From the NCBI RefSeq assembly GCF_014656545.1, contig NZ_BNDS01000033.1:1-53958 (forward strand): DNA of 53,958 nt. The letters run 5' to 3'. The translations under genes were made by a program, and so were the position numbers. Shown here piece after piece: positions 32,301 through 40,777 of this stretch; within the stretch, counting starts at the first letter, position 1, and each line of letters opens with the position of its first letter. Source of the stretch: Neobacillus kokaensis (GTDB lineage Bacteria; Bacillota; Bacilli; Bacillales; Cytobacillaceae). A model generated the notes under the pieces. The model ran no database searches, was not told the DNA's origin, and was given only the letters and a program-made list of their open reading frames with translations.

Positions 32301-34586
32301 AATGTCTGCTGTAATAAACGACAGATCCGTACCGTCCGCCTTGACCACCTTACGATCAGCCGTTAATCTGACAGAGGCTGGCTCACCAGCGGTCACTACC
32401 TGATCGCGGGCGATCACTTTGCCGTTTTCATCCTTGGCGACGGCTTCTAATTTGCCCGGTTTAAATGGTACGGCCCACTCCAAATAGGTTTTTCCATCCT
32501 TTGTTTCTTTGTATGGTGCTCCCCAGGAGGTTTGTTTGTTGTCATAGTTCTTCTCCCCTAACGATTCACCATTTAGAACAAGTTCAACCTTACTTGCATT
32601 GGTATAAGCTAAGACGCGGACCTTTTCCCCTTCCTTCCAGTTCCAATGCGGCAGCAGGTGGACCATAGGCTCCTTTTTCCATTGGCTTTGGTAATAGTAG
32701 AAAATATCCTTTGGAAAACCAGCCGTATCCACAGCACCAAAATAGGAGCTTTTTGCAGGATAGGAATTATAATATGGCGTCGGCTCGCCAATATAATCAA
32801 AGCCGGTCCAGATAAATTGCCCTGCAATATGCTTCAGGTCGCGGTCATATTTCCATGCATCTTCTGCAGTTCGTCCCCAGCCGACATAGTCATTGTCATA
32901 AGAGGATTGCTGTAAATCAGCATACTTTGTGCTTTGGTTATACTGGTACGGATGCGTGTAGACACCACGCGAACGGGTTGCCGAGGACGTCTCCGAGCCG
33001 TACAGCTTCCATGACGGATTCTGCTTGTGGTAGCCATCATAGTTGTTCTCGCTGTAGTTCAGTCCGACCACATCGACAATATTAAAAATCTCCTTGATGT
33101 AGCTGTTGATAGGTGTAACATTTACTTTGTCTCCGCGGGTTTTATCCTCGCCGATCGTTGTCGGCCTTGTGGTGTCAATTTCTTTTACCCAACCCACTAA
33201 ATTTCGTGCTGTTTCCACACCAGCGGCATTGGTCGTATCATATATTTCATTTCCGATCGACCACATGATAATAGCTGGTTCGTTTTTGCCCCGATCGACC
33301 ATTTCCTTAATGTCGTGCTCAGCCCATGCATTGAAAAAACGGCCATAGTCATAGGGTTTCTTTGACTGGGCCCAGCTGTCAAATGCCTCCTCGATGATGA
33401 ATAGCCCTAATTTATTAGCTGCCTCCAGCAGTTCCGGTGATGCCGGGTTGTGGGTAACCCTGATGGCATTGACCCCCATATCCTTCATAATCTGCATTTG
33501 TCTTTCCACGCCGCGTGCATTCGTTGCCGCCCCAAGCGCCCCTAAATCATGGTGCATCGAAACGCCGTGCAGCTTCATATACTCTCCATTTAAGGAAAAG
33601 CCTTCGTTTTCATCAAATTTGAAATACCTGACACCAAATTTTGTTTCATACGTATCCACCGTTTGCCCGCCAACGATGACTTCTGTAACAAGGTTATATC
33701 GATAAGGCTTGTCAATGCTCCAAAGCTTCGGCTGCTTGATGACTGTGTTTTGTTCGAACGGAGTCACCGTGCCGGCGGCAGCTGTTTTTTCCTCCGTTTC
33801 CACTGTCTGTACGGTGTTCCCAGCCCCATCGTAGATGGTTGATTTAATCTTTACCTGTTTCGCCTCAGCAGCATCGTTACTGATTTTCGTCTTGATGTTC
33901 ACATCAGCCCTGTCTTCTTTTATCGATTTCTCTAAATTGGGTGTTGTCACAAATGTTCCGTAGCGAGCCACATGGATGGGATCGGTCACAGTGAGATAGA
34001 CATTCCGGTAGATCCCGCTCCCCGAATACCAGCGGCTGCTCGGCTGGGTGTTATTGACTTTGACAACAAGGACATTCGCCCTGCCATCTTTATAAAGTTT
34101 GTCGGAAATATCATAGGAAAAGGCATTATAACCAAACGGATAGGTCCCGAGCACTTCCCCGTTTAGATAGGTGGTGCTGTTCATGTAAACGCCATCAAAA
34201 TCAAGCGAAATTCGTTTTCCCTTCATCGATTCCGGGATTGTAAAGGTTTTTCGGTACCAGCCGATTCCGCCGTCCAAATAACCGCCTTCATGTGTGGCAA
34301 GAGAATTTTTATTAAAATCTAATTCAATACTCCAGTCATGCGGCAGATTTAATTTCCGCCAGGAGGAATCGTCAAAGCCAGGATTCTGTGCTCCGGCAAT
34401 ACTTCCATTGGTTTCTCGTTGAAATCGCCAATTCTCGTTAAAATTCACTCGTCTCTCTCCATCATAGCTCACACTGTTTCCTGCTGCCGATGTCGTTTTT
34501 GACATGGCTTGTCCCTGTACAGGGACTTGAAAGCTTGATAGAATCAGTGCTGAAATTAAAAAAACGCAGCTAATCGCTTTTTTCAC
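29373..34586 (-). CDS. Secreted multidomain GH2 beta-galactosidase
   Basis: A 1737-residue exported glycoside hydrolase. Order: signal peptide (about 1-27), GH2 sugar-binding domain (50-200), immunoglobulin-like domain (200-320), TIM barrel (325-640) with acid/base Glu447 in WSIGNEI and probable nucleophile Glu532 in LYGSETSS, DUF4982-like domain (650-735), invasin-like Ig domain (740-845), two Big_4-like repeats (855-1000), a discoidin (F5/8 type C) domain (1005-1155), a cadherin-like sandwich (1165-1240), an Ig-like domain (1245-1332), two more Big_4-like repeats (1340-1486), a second discoidin domain (1490-1650) and a second cadherin-like sandwich. There is no LPXTG anchor. It probably releases galactose from polysaccharides while binding them. 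The start is GTG after AAAGGAG. Confidence 0.93.
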   Translation of the reverse strand: MKKAISCVFLISALILSSFQVPVQGQAMSKTTSAAGNSVSYDGERRVNFNENWRFQRETNGSIAGAQNPGFDDSSWRKLNLPHDWSIELDFNKNSLATHEGGYLDGGIGWYRKTFTIPESMKGKRISLDFDGVYMNSTTYLNGEVLGTYPFGYNAFSYDISDKLYKDGRANVLVVKVNNTQPSSRWYSGSGIYRNVYLTVTDPIHVARYGTFVTTPNLEKSIKEDRADVNIKTKISNDAAEAKQVKIKSTIYDGAGNTVQTVETEEKTAAAGTVTPFEQNTVIKQPKLWSIDKPYRYNLVTEVIVGGQTVDTYETKFGVRYFKFDENEGFSLNGEYMKLHGVSMHHDLGALGAATNARGVERQMQIMKDMGVNAIRVTHNPASPELLEAANKLGLFIIEEAFDSWAQSKKPYDYGRFFNAWAEHDIKEMVDRGKNEPAIIMWSIGNEIYDTTNAAGVETARNLVGWVKEIDTTRPTTIGEDKTRGDKVNVTPINSYIKEIFNIVDVVGLNYSENNYDGYHKQNPSWKLYGSETSSATRSRGVYTHPYQYNQSTKYADLQQSSYDNDYVGWGRTAEDAWKYDRDLKHIAGQFIWTGFDYIGEPTPYYNSYPAKSSYFGAVDTAGFPKDIFYYYQSQWKKEPMVHLLPHWNWKEGEKVRVLAYTNASKVELVLNGESLGEKNYDNKQTSWGAPYKETKDGKTYLEWAVPFKPGKLEAVAKDENGKVIARDQVVTAGEPASVRLTADRKVVKADGTDLSFITADIVDSKGIVVPDADHLITFNVTGQGELAGVDNGNASSVERYKDNKRKAFSGKALAIVQSSKLSGKITVHASVAGLSSDSTSVFTVTPADHDKKIVAGIDDVNLTVDVNEAPKLPSEIKVYYSDESAAAKNVTWDEVDPKQYSTVGEFTVEGSVEGTSLKAKAFVIVKGIVAVKPYSTATKVGVQPVLPEKATLLYSDGTTKGATVTWDEIPEDKLAKEGRFTVEGSVEGTDLKANVYVRVTNEVKSVNIMLQEQGSAYPKLEATFTNPADNLQHLNDGIKSYTNNPVNRWTNWTRTPRDAGDSITVNFGKKHVINNLDLFVFTDSGTVVPEKAEVQYWDGTAWKDVENLTQPSPYVVEKNELTFDAVATEKLKFHLTPSVKGKFLALTEAEVYADQIVMGETAKLQSITVNGKALEGFDHAKKNYELVLPYGSELPKIEAAAADNATVTILPAFSYPGTAKLFVTSEDGKVTTEYSIGVSTEEPKLVSAELSADKTNVMEDDIIDLKVIGLFESKEKIDVTDSQPTYEFDQQIIKIEGNKLYALETGNVKVKVTVTYKGVSVTTPALEFTIAKNPAPKYITSLEPVTVVVKKGEAPELPATVVAHYNRGIPRDVKVKWERINPSKYQQLGEFTVSGMVEGTDIKAQAKVIVKGAVAVEDIRMAVLLKQMPQLPGKVTVYYSDGAEEQRAVKWEEIPQEELENVGEFKVKGDVNGVKLKATATIRVTDEVGGEQNISRAKNGYEYPKAEASFTNNGPGSSDRIEAINDDVISYEANPHNRWTNWQPVPRAGDWVSITFGDYEPTEYDVDSMEIHWFADHGTSYPERFQIEYKSGDSWKEVTSLKSDPASPALGKANVYSFDRVKTSAIRVKMTAQAGKSLAITELKVFSKWPKAGTEPEVTDIKVGGKSILEDFEQKGDHYEVTIDAGDANVMPKINVKAKDQTSITIVPAVTSPSTAKVIAKSEDGKKVKVYSIHYK

Positions 34587-34626
34587 TCTACCACTCCTTT
34601 AGGTTTCTGGTTATTTTTATCACCAT

Positions 34627-34697
34627 AGTTTAGATTATCACGAATATTCAAAAAACTATTTAATTTTTATCTGTACTTTTTTTTGATAATCTGAACT
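34627..34697. promoter_or_regulatory. Spaced inverted repeat upstream of the GH2 gene
   Basis: AGTTTAGATTATCA (34627-34640) and TGATAATCTGAACT (34684-34697) match as an inverted pair at 13 of 14 positions, with centres 57 bases apart. They lie 40-110 bases before the GTG start, where an activator such as the nearby YesN protein or a looping repressor would bind. The repeat is seen; the binding protein is inferred. Confidence 0.6.
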
Positions 34698-34825
34698 ATT
34701 TTGCTGCTAGTAAGACCGATGCACGCCTTTTTTCATGTTTGGTTTTGGCATAATACAGGAGATTTCCTCTAAGATTTGTAGTGATAGGAGTGAATAGATA
34801 AAAAACGTGTGCCTCAAGTACATTA

Positions 34826-34855
34826 AGAAAAAGAGCTGCCCAAAAAGGACAGCTC
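34826..34855 (-). terminator. Orphan terminator
   Basis: GAGCTG (34833-34838) pairs with CAGCTC (34850-34855), and on the minus strand the stem is followed by TTTTTC. No minus-strand gene is seen to its right, so it may be the leftover end of a deleted gene. Confidence 0.55.
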
Positions 34856-35686
34856 AACAAAATATTACTAGAACTTGCTAGGAGATTAGCAGGTTACATT
34901 AAGTATTATCGACTAACTATCAAGAAGTGTTTAGTCCTTTTAAAAAAATTCAAACCAAAAATGTATCTAATACGGTTGTTCCATATTCTAAACACACTAT
35001 GCTTTTAACGACACTTGTTTTTTATATCGGCAATCGGGTAGCTGCTGCAGCTATAAAAGGATCCATACTTTCTTTTTTGATTGATAGTACTCCTTCGTAT
35101 TTCGAACAAACATTTTGTTTTATGTTTTAAATCTCGGTCTTGGCAATCATTTGCCGATTCTTTTTTATTACTTAGACATGCTTTTTTTAAGTTGCTTTTT
35201 TTCTTTACTTAGTAATTATTAAGCCTTCTATCGCTTTATTGATTTTCTGTAAGTCGGGGTCGAGCCTGCAACATCACAATACTTATTCGTTCATTTATGG
35301 GGAAAAATATCGATTGGCCGAGGAACACAAGAGCTGCCATTCTCTTAGTGCGCGGATCCGCCCTTCTCTTCTAGCGCTCTCTTTATACTGCCTTTGCCGG
35401 GTCCAGCCTCTTCCCCTTTTCTTGGAAGCTCTTAAAAAGCATGAGGACGATTCTTGAGCTTCCTTTTCTTGAGTTATGATTCTCCCCTTTTTCAATACAC
35501 CCCTTTTCTTTTTAGGAAAATCCATTTATTCTTAGAATACTTTGCCGTGGAGCGGGAGAGTAACAAGGAATCAATGTATTATAGGGGATAAACGACATTT
35601 ACGATTAATAGTGACTCGGTAAAAAATGAAGATAATATTGAAAAAATCTTAAAGTAACCAGTTTTTATACAGGAAAGAGGATAAAG
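34856..35686. other. Long non-coding stretch before the DMT transporter
   Basis: About 830 bases without a convincing gene. Short open frames are present but lack ribosome sites or family likeness. A segment at about 35318-35380 (with GAGCTGCCATTCTCTTAGTG) resembles one at 36818-36880 (with GAACTGCCATTCACTTAAGT), so both belong to a degenerate dispersed repeat. The remainder looks like decayed sequence. Confidence 0.5.
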
Positions 35687-36568
35687 ATGTTAAAAGCATA
35701 TACTTTGCTAACTATTTGTGTGGTGATTTGGGGAAGTAATTTTGTATTTGGCAAGATATTAGTCCAAGATTTTTCTCCAACTATGTTAACCATGCTTAGA
35801 CTTTTGTTTATTGTAATATTATTAATTGGATTATCCGCCAACAAAAAACACGTTAGAACATTGAATAAAACAGATATACCTGTAGTTATCTTGCTGGGTG
35901 TCATTGGAGTATTTATAAACCAATGGTCATTTTTTGTAGGATTACAAACAGCGGATCCAACAACATCTGCGTTAATTTTAGCCACTACCCCGATTTTAAC
36001 GGGTGTGTTAGCTGCTATATTTTTAAAAGAAAAATTAACTTTGCGGATGCTGATAGGTTCTATTGTGGCAATCCTGGGGATTTACTTTGTTGTAACAAAG
36101 GGAAATTCTACTTCTTTGCATGTTGATAAAGGATTATTATGGATTGTTATAACGATGGTAACCTTTGCCATAATGATTATTTTAACAAGGCTCCTTTCTC
36201 AAAGAATAGAACCACTAACGATTACTTTATATTCAAATATTGTGGGATTGGTTGTGTCAATTCCGTTTGCTTTTTTACTAGATCATCCCTTGCGAATAAG
36301 CTCGAACTTGTCCCATTGGGCGCTGCTAATTGGCACAGCGGTTGTTGTCCATGGGGTAGCTGCACTGATTTGGAATAACAATATTAGACATGTGGATGCA
36401 TCAAAGGCTTCCATCTTATCCAACTTAGAGCCATTTGTAGCCATGATTATGGGACTAGTATTACTCTCCAAACCCATAACTGGTTCGGAAATTTTGGGAT
36501 CGCTGTTTATTGTAGGAGGAGTGGTACTTTCTACGTATCAACGAAAAAGGCAATACGGCTATAAATAG
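35687..36568 (+). CDS. EamA/DMT-family transporter
   Basis: A 293-residue drug/metabolite transporter with ten predicted helices made of two EamA halves. The first half starts LLTICVVIWGSNFVFGK, a typical EamA opening, and SALILATTPILTGVLAAIFLKEKL ends its core; the second half ends SILSNLEPFVAMIMGLVLL. ATG follows GAAAGAGG. The substrate is unknown; many relatives export amino acids or metabolites. The gene is more AT-rich than its neighbours and is flanked by repeats and decayed sequence, which hints at acquisition by transfer. Confidence 0.9.
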   Translation: MLKAYTLLTICVVIWGSNFVFGKILVQDFSPTMLTMLRLLFIVILLIGLSANKKHVRTLNKTDIPVVILLGVIGVFINQWSFFVGLQTADPTTSALILATTPILTGVLAAIFLKEKLTLRMLIGSIVAILGIYFVVTKGNSTSLHVDKGLLWIVITMVTFAIMIILTRLLSQRIEPLTITLYSNIVGLVVSIPFAFLLDHPLRISSNLSHWALLIGTAVVVHGVAALIWNNNIRHVDASKASILSNLEPFVAMIMGLVLLSKPITGSEILGSLFIVGGVVLSTYQRKRQYGYK

Positions 36569-36577
36569 ATACGGTTA

Positions 36578-36614
36578 TATATGAAACATGGGGGCGGTTC
36601 CTCTGTTTCATATA
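36578..36614 (+). terminator. Inverted repeat after the DMT gene
   Basis: TATATGAAACA (36578-36588) pairs perfectly with TGTTTCATATA (36604-36614), 9 bases after the stop codon. No T-tract follows, so termination is uncertain. Confidence 0.5.
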
Positions 36615-36652
36615 CTTAACTCCCGCTACAAATTTAATAACCCCCCCAGCAA

Positions 36653-36757
36653 ACAAACGTTTATTTGAAATTGGCAATGGAGCCATCGCTAAAGGTTTTT
36701 TACCATTTAACCAGCAAGAATCTTGTCAGTCAAACAAACGTTTATTTGAAATTGGCC
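36653..36757. repeat. 81-bp tandem repeat, locus 2
   Basis: ACAAACGTTTATTTGAAATTG occurs at 36653 and 36734, exactly 81 bases apart, as in the array at 19168. Here the minus-strand frame is broken by a stop codon (TAA within the AAACGTTT region), so this copy cannot be coding. It lies in the gap between the convergent DMT and DUF4253 genes. Confidence 0.75.
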
Positions 36758-36922
36758 CTAGCCCGCTGCAATACAATACTTTGGCGGTCATTTAGGGATG
36801 AAGAATGTCGATTTCCAGGACATAGGAACTGCCATTCACTTAAGTCGGGGATTCGGCGTTTTTCCTTCTTGTGCATTCTTAGATTTTTGTTTATGTAACG
36901 GTCACCTTGCTTTATGCGGTTT

Positions 36923-37678
36923 TTAGTCCCACCAGAAATACCATGTAGAAGAATCCAAGAGAGTCCCTGCCAGCGCATTCACCGTTCCAACCCCTTGCCA
37001 GACAATATCAGGGCAAAATCCAAATTGTTCCCAAGCAAGCGATTCTGACTCTTCTCGTGTCCTTGGAGGATTCTCAACGATAAATTCCCAGACGTCTTCG
37101 GTAACTAAAGCGGGGAGAGCTCTATATTTTTCATACCAATGTTGGAATACGGCAACTTGCTCTTCAGGCATCGGACATTCATTAAATCCACCCATCGGAA
37201 TCCAAGCAGCAGCTTCCCAAGGATTATCTGTTGGAATCTTAGCCATAATGACTTTTTTATTTATGACCTCTTCTAACGAAAGGAAATGACTACTCGATTC
37301 TTCCACAGAAAACTCACCAGCAATGTCATCCTCGTCCTCGAAGTCCTCTTCCTCCTCCGATATGACCTCATCTAGCAGACTCTTTACTAATTTCTGTGCA
37401 TTAATATCCTTCGACTTGGCTAAAATTGTTTCTCTATCATCGGTCGGGAATTCTAAATCCGCCTCAGGATCAATGATTTCTAACATCCTCTCCGAAGGCA
37501 TTATGATAAGTGGTGTGTATCCTTCCTTTCTGCCTTCAAAAAGAGCTTGTTGGTACCTTTTCATCACATCGTTCACATTATCCGCCTCGATTATCAAACA
37601 ATCGCAACCTAATTTAGCAATGATTTCTTCTACAAATTCCTTTTCTTTCTTTTTCTTGAATCTATCAAATATACCCAT
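36923..37678 (-). CDS. DUF4253 domain protein
   Basis: A 251-residue soluble protein. The C-terminal third matches the DUF4253 pattern: GGFNECPMPEEQVAVFQHWYEKYRA, then a Trp-rich end (AWEQFGFCPDIVWQG and SSTWYFWWD). The first part has a basic start (FDRFKKKKEKEF) and a central acidic stretch near residues 115-130. ATG at 37678 is nine bases after GGGAG; the ATG at 37687 overlaps that site. The function of DUF4253 is unknown; relatives occur in clusters with immunity-like proteins. A three-unit 52-bp repeat lies upstream. Confidence 0.8.
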   Translation of the reverse strand: MGIFDRFKKKKEKEFVEEIIAKLGCDCLIIEADNVNDVMKRYQQALFEGRKEGYTPLIIMPSERMLEIIDPEADLEFPTDDRETILAKSKDINAQKLVKSLLDEVISEEEEDFEDEDDIAGEFSVEESSSHFLSLEEVINKKVIMAKIPTDNPWEAAAWIPMGGFNECPMPEEQVAVFQHWYEKYRALPALVTEDVWEFIVENPPRTREESESLAWEQFGFCPDIVWQGVGTVNALAGTLLDSSTWYFWWD

Positions 37679-37759
37679 GCTTTTCATCTCCCACTGGATT
37701 CATTATTGGGATAATTCGATATACATTACTTATTTCCCTTTTTAGATTATGTTGTATAT

Positions 37760-37890
37760 CCTTTAGTACTTCATCGGGTTTATGAAGGACATTTCACTCT
37801 GGCGTTCTAGCAATTTTGGTCTTCAGCGGGCTTATGAAGGACATTTCTCGCTGGGAGCTGCCATTTTTGGCTATCATCGTGGTTATGAAA
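37760..37890. repeat. 52-bp tandem repeat, locus 2 (three units)
   Basis: Units with TTCATcgggtTTATGAAGGACATTT, CTTCAGcgggctTATGAAGGACATTT and a decayed third start at 37770, 37822 and about 37874, an exact 52-bp step. Same orientation as at 29124 and 47723, and again upstream of a minus-strand gene (DUF4253). Confidence 0.75.
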
Positions 37891-37989
37891 TATCGTAACC
37901 CGAAAAAAAATATAGGAAACTGAAGAAAACAAAGAAGGTCCCTGTGCTTCTAAAAAATCAATGAAACACAAGAACCCCATGTTCTACTC

Positions 37990-38733
37990 TCACTTATTTG
38001 CTAACCGTTGTAAGTACATCCCCAAAAAGGTAATTCCAATGATGAAAGTACTTGTCCAAGAATGAATGATGCTCAAGGTGTTGGTGTTGATTATCCACAA
38101 TCCCCAAGTGAATACAGTGTAAATAGAATGAATGGCCCACATGATAGAGGTTACGATTGAAGCAGCAAAGCACAGCTTAATCAACCTTTGTAATATAGAC
38201 TTCTCCTTTTCTACAAAGTTTGCTTTTGCATATTTCCTCTTATGAATCCAATCCATCCAATTTTCCAGCATCCATACAATTGACCAACTTAGCAGCGGCA
38301 CTTTGATGACGTATCGGTAAGCCGTTTGTGTTGCTGGATGCTGCAAAAAGTCCCCATCAATCATGAAGCTTAATAATAAAGGTATGCCGAGCGCGACAAA
38401 GAACAGGATGCCCAATGCTGAAAGAATCACGGCTACATATCTGATAAGCCAGACGTCCTTCGTGCGGAGCGTGTATAGAAGAAATAATCCATATAATGAG
38501 GCGAATATCCATTCAGCATGAAAAAATGCTGACACCAATAAGGTAATAACCACCCACATTACGATGGTTGTTTCCGGATCGCTTGCTGCCCCTCTTGGGG
38601 AACGTCTCCCGCGATGTCCTTTACGGATTATACTTTTAAAGCGGGGAAGCTTAACCTTTTTGCTTTTATATCCCTTAGAACCACTTCCGCTGTACATCTC
38701 GCCGTCATACCCATCGTACCATTCATCATCCAT
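37990..38733 (-). CDS. Hypothetical multi-spanning membrane protein
   Basis: A 247-residue protein with an acidic Tyr/Gly start (DDEWYDGYDGEMYSG), a basic stretch (KKVKLPRFKSIIRKGHRGRR) and then about six membrane segments. I do not recognise the family. ATG at 38733 is eight bases after GGAGG; the in-frame TTG at 38748 overlaps that site. It has no obvious partner; the DUF4253 gene downstream is 311 bases away with a repeat array between. Confidence 0.7.
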   Translation of the reverse strand: MDDEWYDGYDGEMYSGSGSKGYKSKKVKLPRFKSIIRKGHRGRRSPRGAASDPETTIVMWVVITLLVSAFFHAEWIFASLYGLFLLYTLRTKDVWLIRYVAVILSALGILFFVALGIPLLLSFMIDGDFLQHPATQTAYRYVIKVPLLSWSIVWMLENWMDWIHKRKYAKANFVEKEKSILQRLIKLCFAASIVTSIMWAIHSIYTVFTWGLWIINTNTLSIIHSWTSTFIIGITFLGMYLQRLANK

Positions 38734-38907
38734 TTGTATTTCCTCCAATGAAGTGTTGTCTATGTTGAGTAAATTTGGAATAATGCTCCTAGCTATAGCT
38801 AGTTCATTAACCTATTGACTAAAACTGAAAATATATAATCCTATTTTAACAGAAGACGAGGTGACCATTAATAATCATACATGAGGAAAATTTTACAATG
38901 TAAGTGA

Positions 38908-38994
38908 CAAAAAAAGAGAAGTTGCTACACTTCTCTCAGAAAAAAGGTCAGTCCCTCACTACTTTAAAGAATTAACGCAGTGGGGGGACTGACC
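38908..38994 (-). terminator. Two hairpins after the lipoprotein gene
   Basis: AGAGAAGT/ACTTCTCT (38915-38936) is followed on the minus strand by seven T residues. Just before it, GGTCAGTCCC pairs with GGGACTGACC (38946-38993). The first is a classical terminator for the germination-lipoprotein transcript; the second resembles a common Bacillus intergenic hairpin. Confidence 0.78.
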
Positions 38995-38999
38995 CCATA

Positions 39000-39491
39000 T
39001 TATGATCCTATTTTTTCTTTAAATGCCTCTATTTTTTCCTTTGTTTCGTCTGTTAATTTCTCTATTGCTGCTGTATCAGGCTGTTCTTTTTGGGCTTCAC
39101 TAATGAGAGGATATAAGCTTTCTTCAATATTTTCGTAGTCTTCCGGATAGTTCTCCTCTACATTCTTTTCAATGGCATCCCAGCTTTCTTCAAGCTCCTT
39201 GCCGGTGGCTTGGATTTGCTCCGAATTTTCTGCTTTAGTTTCCAAGTTTGTTTTTAATTTTTCCAACACAGTGATTACTTCTTCACTGCCGCTTGAAAGG
39301 TCATCTGACACAGGTTCACTAGTCTCTGCTGTTTCTTCATCGCTTTGGCTCTCTGGCTGTTCACCATCTGTTTGGGCTTCAGATGTCCCTGTTTGATCTT
39401 TGGCAGTTTTTTCATTGTCTGCATTAGAGCTGCAGCCAACTGCCATAAATACAAGTAAAATAACGGCTAAAATAGAACTGAATTTTTTCAT
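39000..39491 (-). CDS. Small acidic lipoprotein
   Basis: A 163-residue protein with a signal peptide and lipobox AVGC (Cys20), a long low-complexity region rich in Glu, Ser, Gln and Thr, then a helical acidic C-terminal half beginning at EVITVLEKLKTNLETKAENS. ATG at 39491 follows AGGAGG; the longer upstream frame is not needed. It lies 142 bases downstream of the germination permease gene in the same direction. The function is unknown; a spore-inner-membrane or envelope lipoprotein is possible by context. Confidence 0.78.
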   Translation of the reverse strand: MKKFSSILAVILLVFMAVGCSSNADNEKTAKDQTGTSEAQTDGEQPESQSDEETAETSEPVSDDLSSGSEEVITVLEKLKTNLETKAENSEQIQATGKELEESWDAIEKNVEENYPEDYENIEESLYPLISEAQKEQPDTAAIEKLTDETKEKIEAFKEKIGS

Positions 39492-39633
39492 GGTATCCCT
39501 CCTCGCCATGTTATTCCCCTTAGAACCCTCCATTAAACTGGTCAAAAGGTCATGAAAAAATTTTTGTTTAAACAAGAAATCCTCATGCCTAAGAACTAGT
39601 GAAATTTTATCAATCAGCCGTGACAGGTTCCTG

Positions 39634-40761
39634 CTACAATCCATCCCCCTTTGTTTGGTTCATCGGTTCTTTTCCTGTTTTTTTCCGGATTTTGGCTACC
39701 ACTAAGAACAGCAAAGGAAAAAACAATCCAAATGTTAAATTAAAAGGGAATTCATATTTAGGTAAATAGGACATAAATTCAGCCATACTCGGCGAGATAA
39801 TGATGGAGAGCACAACCATAATCATGCCTAACGGCAGCGTTAATGAACGGTATTCTTTTAGATTTAAAATTTGAGCAAGTCCAACTGTAGAGGCATAAAA
39901 ACAGATGGTTAGTTTATAAAATATGCTGATAAACCACATGCCGGCTACGATGGCCTCAATCCTTTGAAAAAAATCGGCGATATTAATTTTTTTGGCTAGA
40001 GCATAGGAAGGATAAACATTTCTGGCTGTAAAATCAGCACCAAGCACCAAAATGGTATATACGGATATCAGAATAAGCACTCCTCCTCCAATTAAGGCCC
40101 CTGTAAAAAAAGCCTTATTCGCTTCTTTTATTTTGTTAACATATGGATATATCATCAAAAAAAGTATCGATTCCATAAAAGGAAATGCGATAACAGTGGT
40201 ACTTCCTTTTAATATTGGTTTTATACCTCCTTCAAAAACAGGTTTAATGTTTTCAATCTTAAATTCAGGAGGAAGCGATACGATCATAATGAAAAAAAAG
40301 AAAATAACCCAAGGAAATAAGATTTCTCCTGTTCTAGCTATCGGTTCGAGACCAAGACGAACTCCCATAATGACAATACATAAAAAGATGATTTCAACAA
40401 AGTGAATGGGTGTTTCAGGCATAATGTGAACGGTGACAAAGTCTCCGATATTTCTAAGGATGTGGGCCGCGAGCTGAAAGAAAAAAAAGAAAAATAGGAG
40501 AGATACTATTTTCCCAATCCACTTCCCAAAGACATATTCGAGCTTTTCAAATAAATTGCGTTCGGGGAACTTGGAACCAATCTTTGTATATAGCCAAACG
40601 ATCAACAGTCCTATTCCAACCCCAACAACAGCCGAGATCCATGCATCCTGTTTTGCCGCTGCAGCTAGAAGACTTGTTTCCAATAAGACGGCTGGTCCAA
40701 ATATAAATAAAATCACAAGTACCCTAAATTGATTATCATTTATTTTTCCACGTTCAATCAA
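39634..40761 (-). CDS. Spore germination receptor B subunit (GerAB family permease)
   Basis: A 375-residue membrane protein of the APC-related spore germination family with about ten helices. It starts ERGKINDNQFRVLVILFIFGPAVL, the typical GerAB opening. It binds the germinant in the inner spore membrane as part of the A-B-C receptor. The longer frame in the window begins at 40806; TTG at 40761, six bases after AAGGTG, matches the family start. It is the fourth gene of the ger operon, just after the small D-type gene. Confidence 0.92.
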   Translation of the reverse strand: MIERGKINDNQFRVLVILFIFGPAVLLETSLLAAAAKQDAWISAVVGVGIGLLIVWLYTKIGSKFPERNLFEKLEYVFGKWIGKIVSLLFFFFFFQLAAHILRNIGDFVTVHIMPETPIHFVEIIFLCIVIMGVRLGLEPIARTGEILFPWVIFFFFIMIVSLPPEFKIENIKPVFEGGIKPILKGSTTVIAFPFMESILFLMIYPYVNKIKEANKAFFTGALIGGGVLILISVYTILVLGADFTARNVYPSYALAKKINIADFFQRIEAIVAGMWFISIFYKLTICFYASTVGLAQILNLKEYRSLTLPLGMIMVVLSIIISPSMAEFMSYLPKYEFPFNLTFGLFFPLLFLVVAKIRKKTGKEPMNQTKGDGL

Positions 40762-40777
40762 CCTGATCACCTTCTTT

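Noticed and set aside
34927..35130. Open frame of 67 codons on the plus strand
   Set aside because: No ribosome site, no family likeness and a codon pattern like non-coding AT-rich DNA.
35295..35525. Open frame of 76 codons on the minus strand
   Set aside because: It overlaps a degenerate dispersed repeat also seen near 36.8 kb, has biased composition, and no plausible start.
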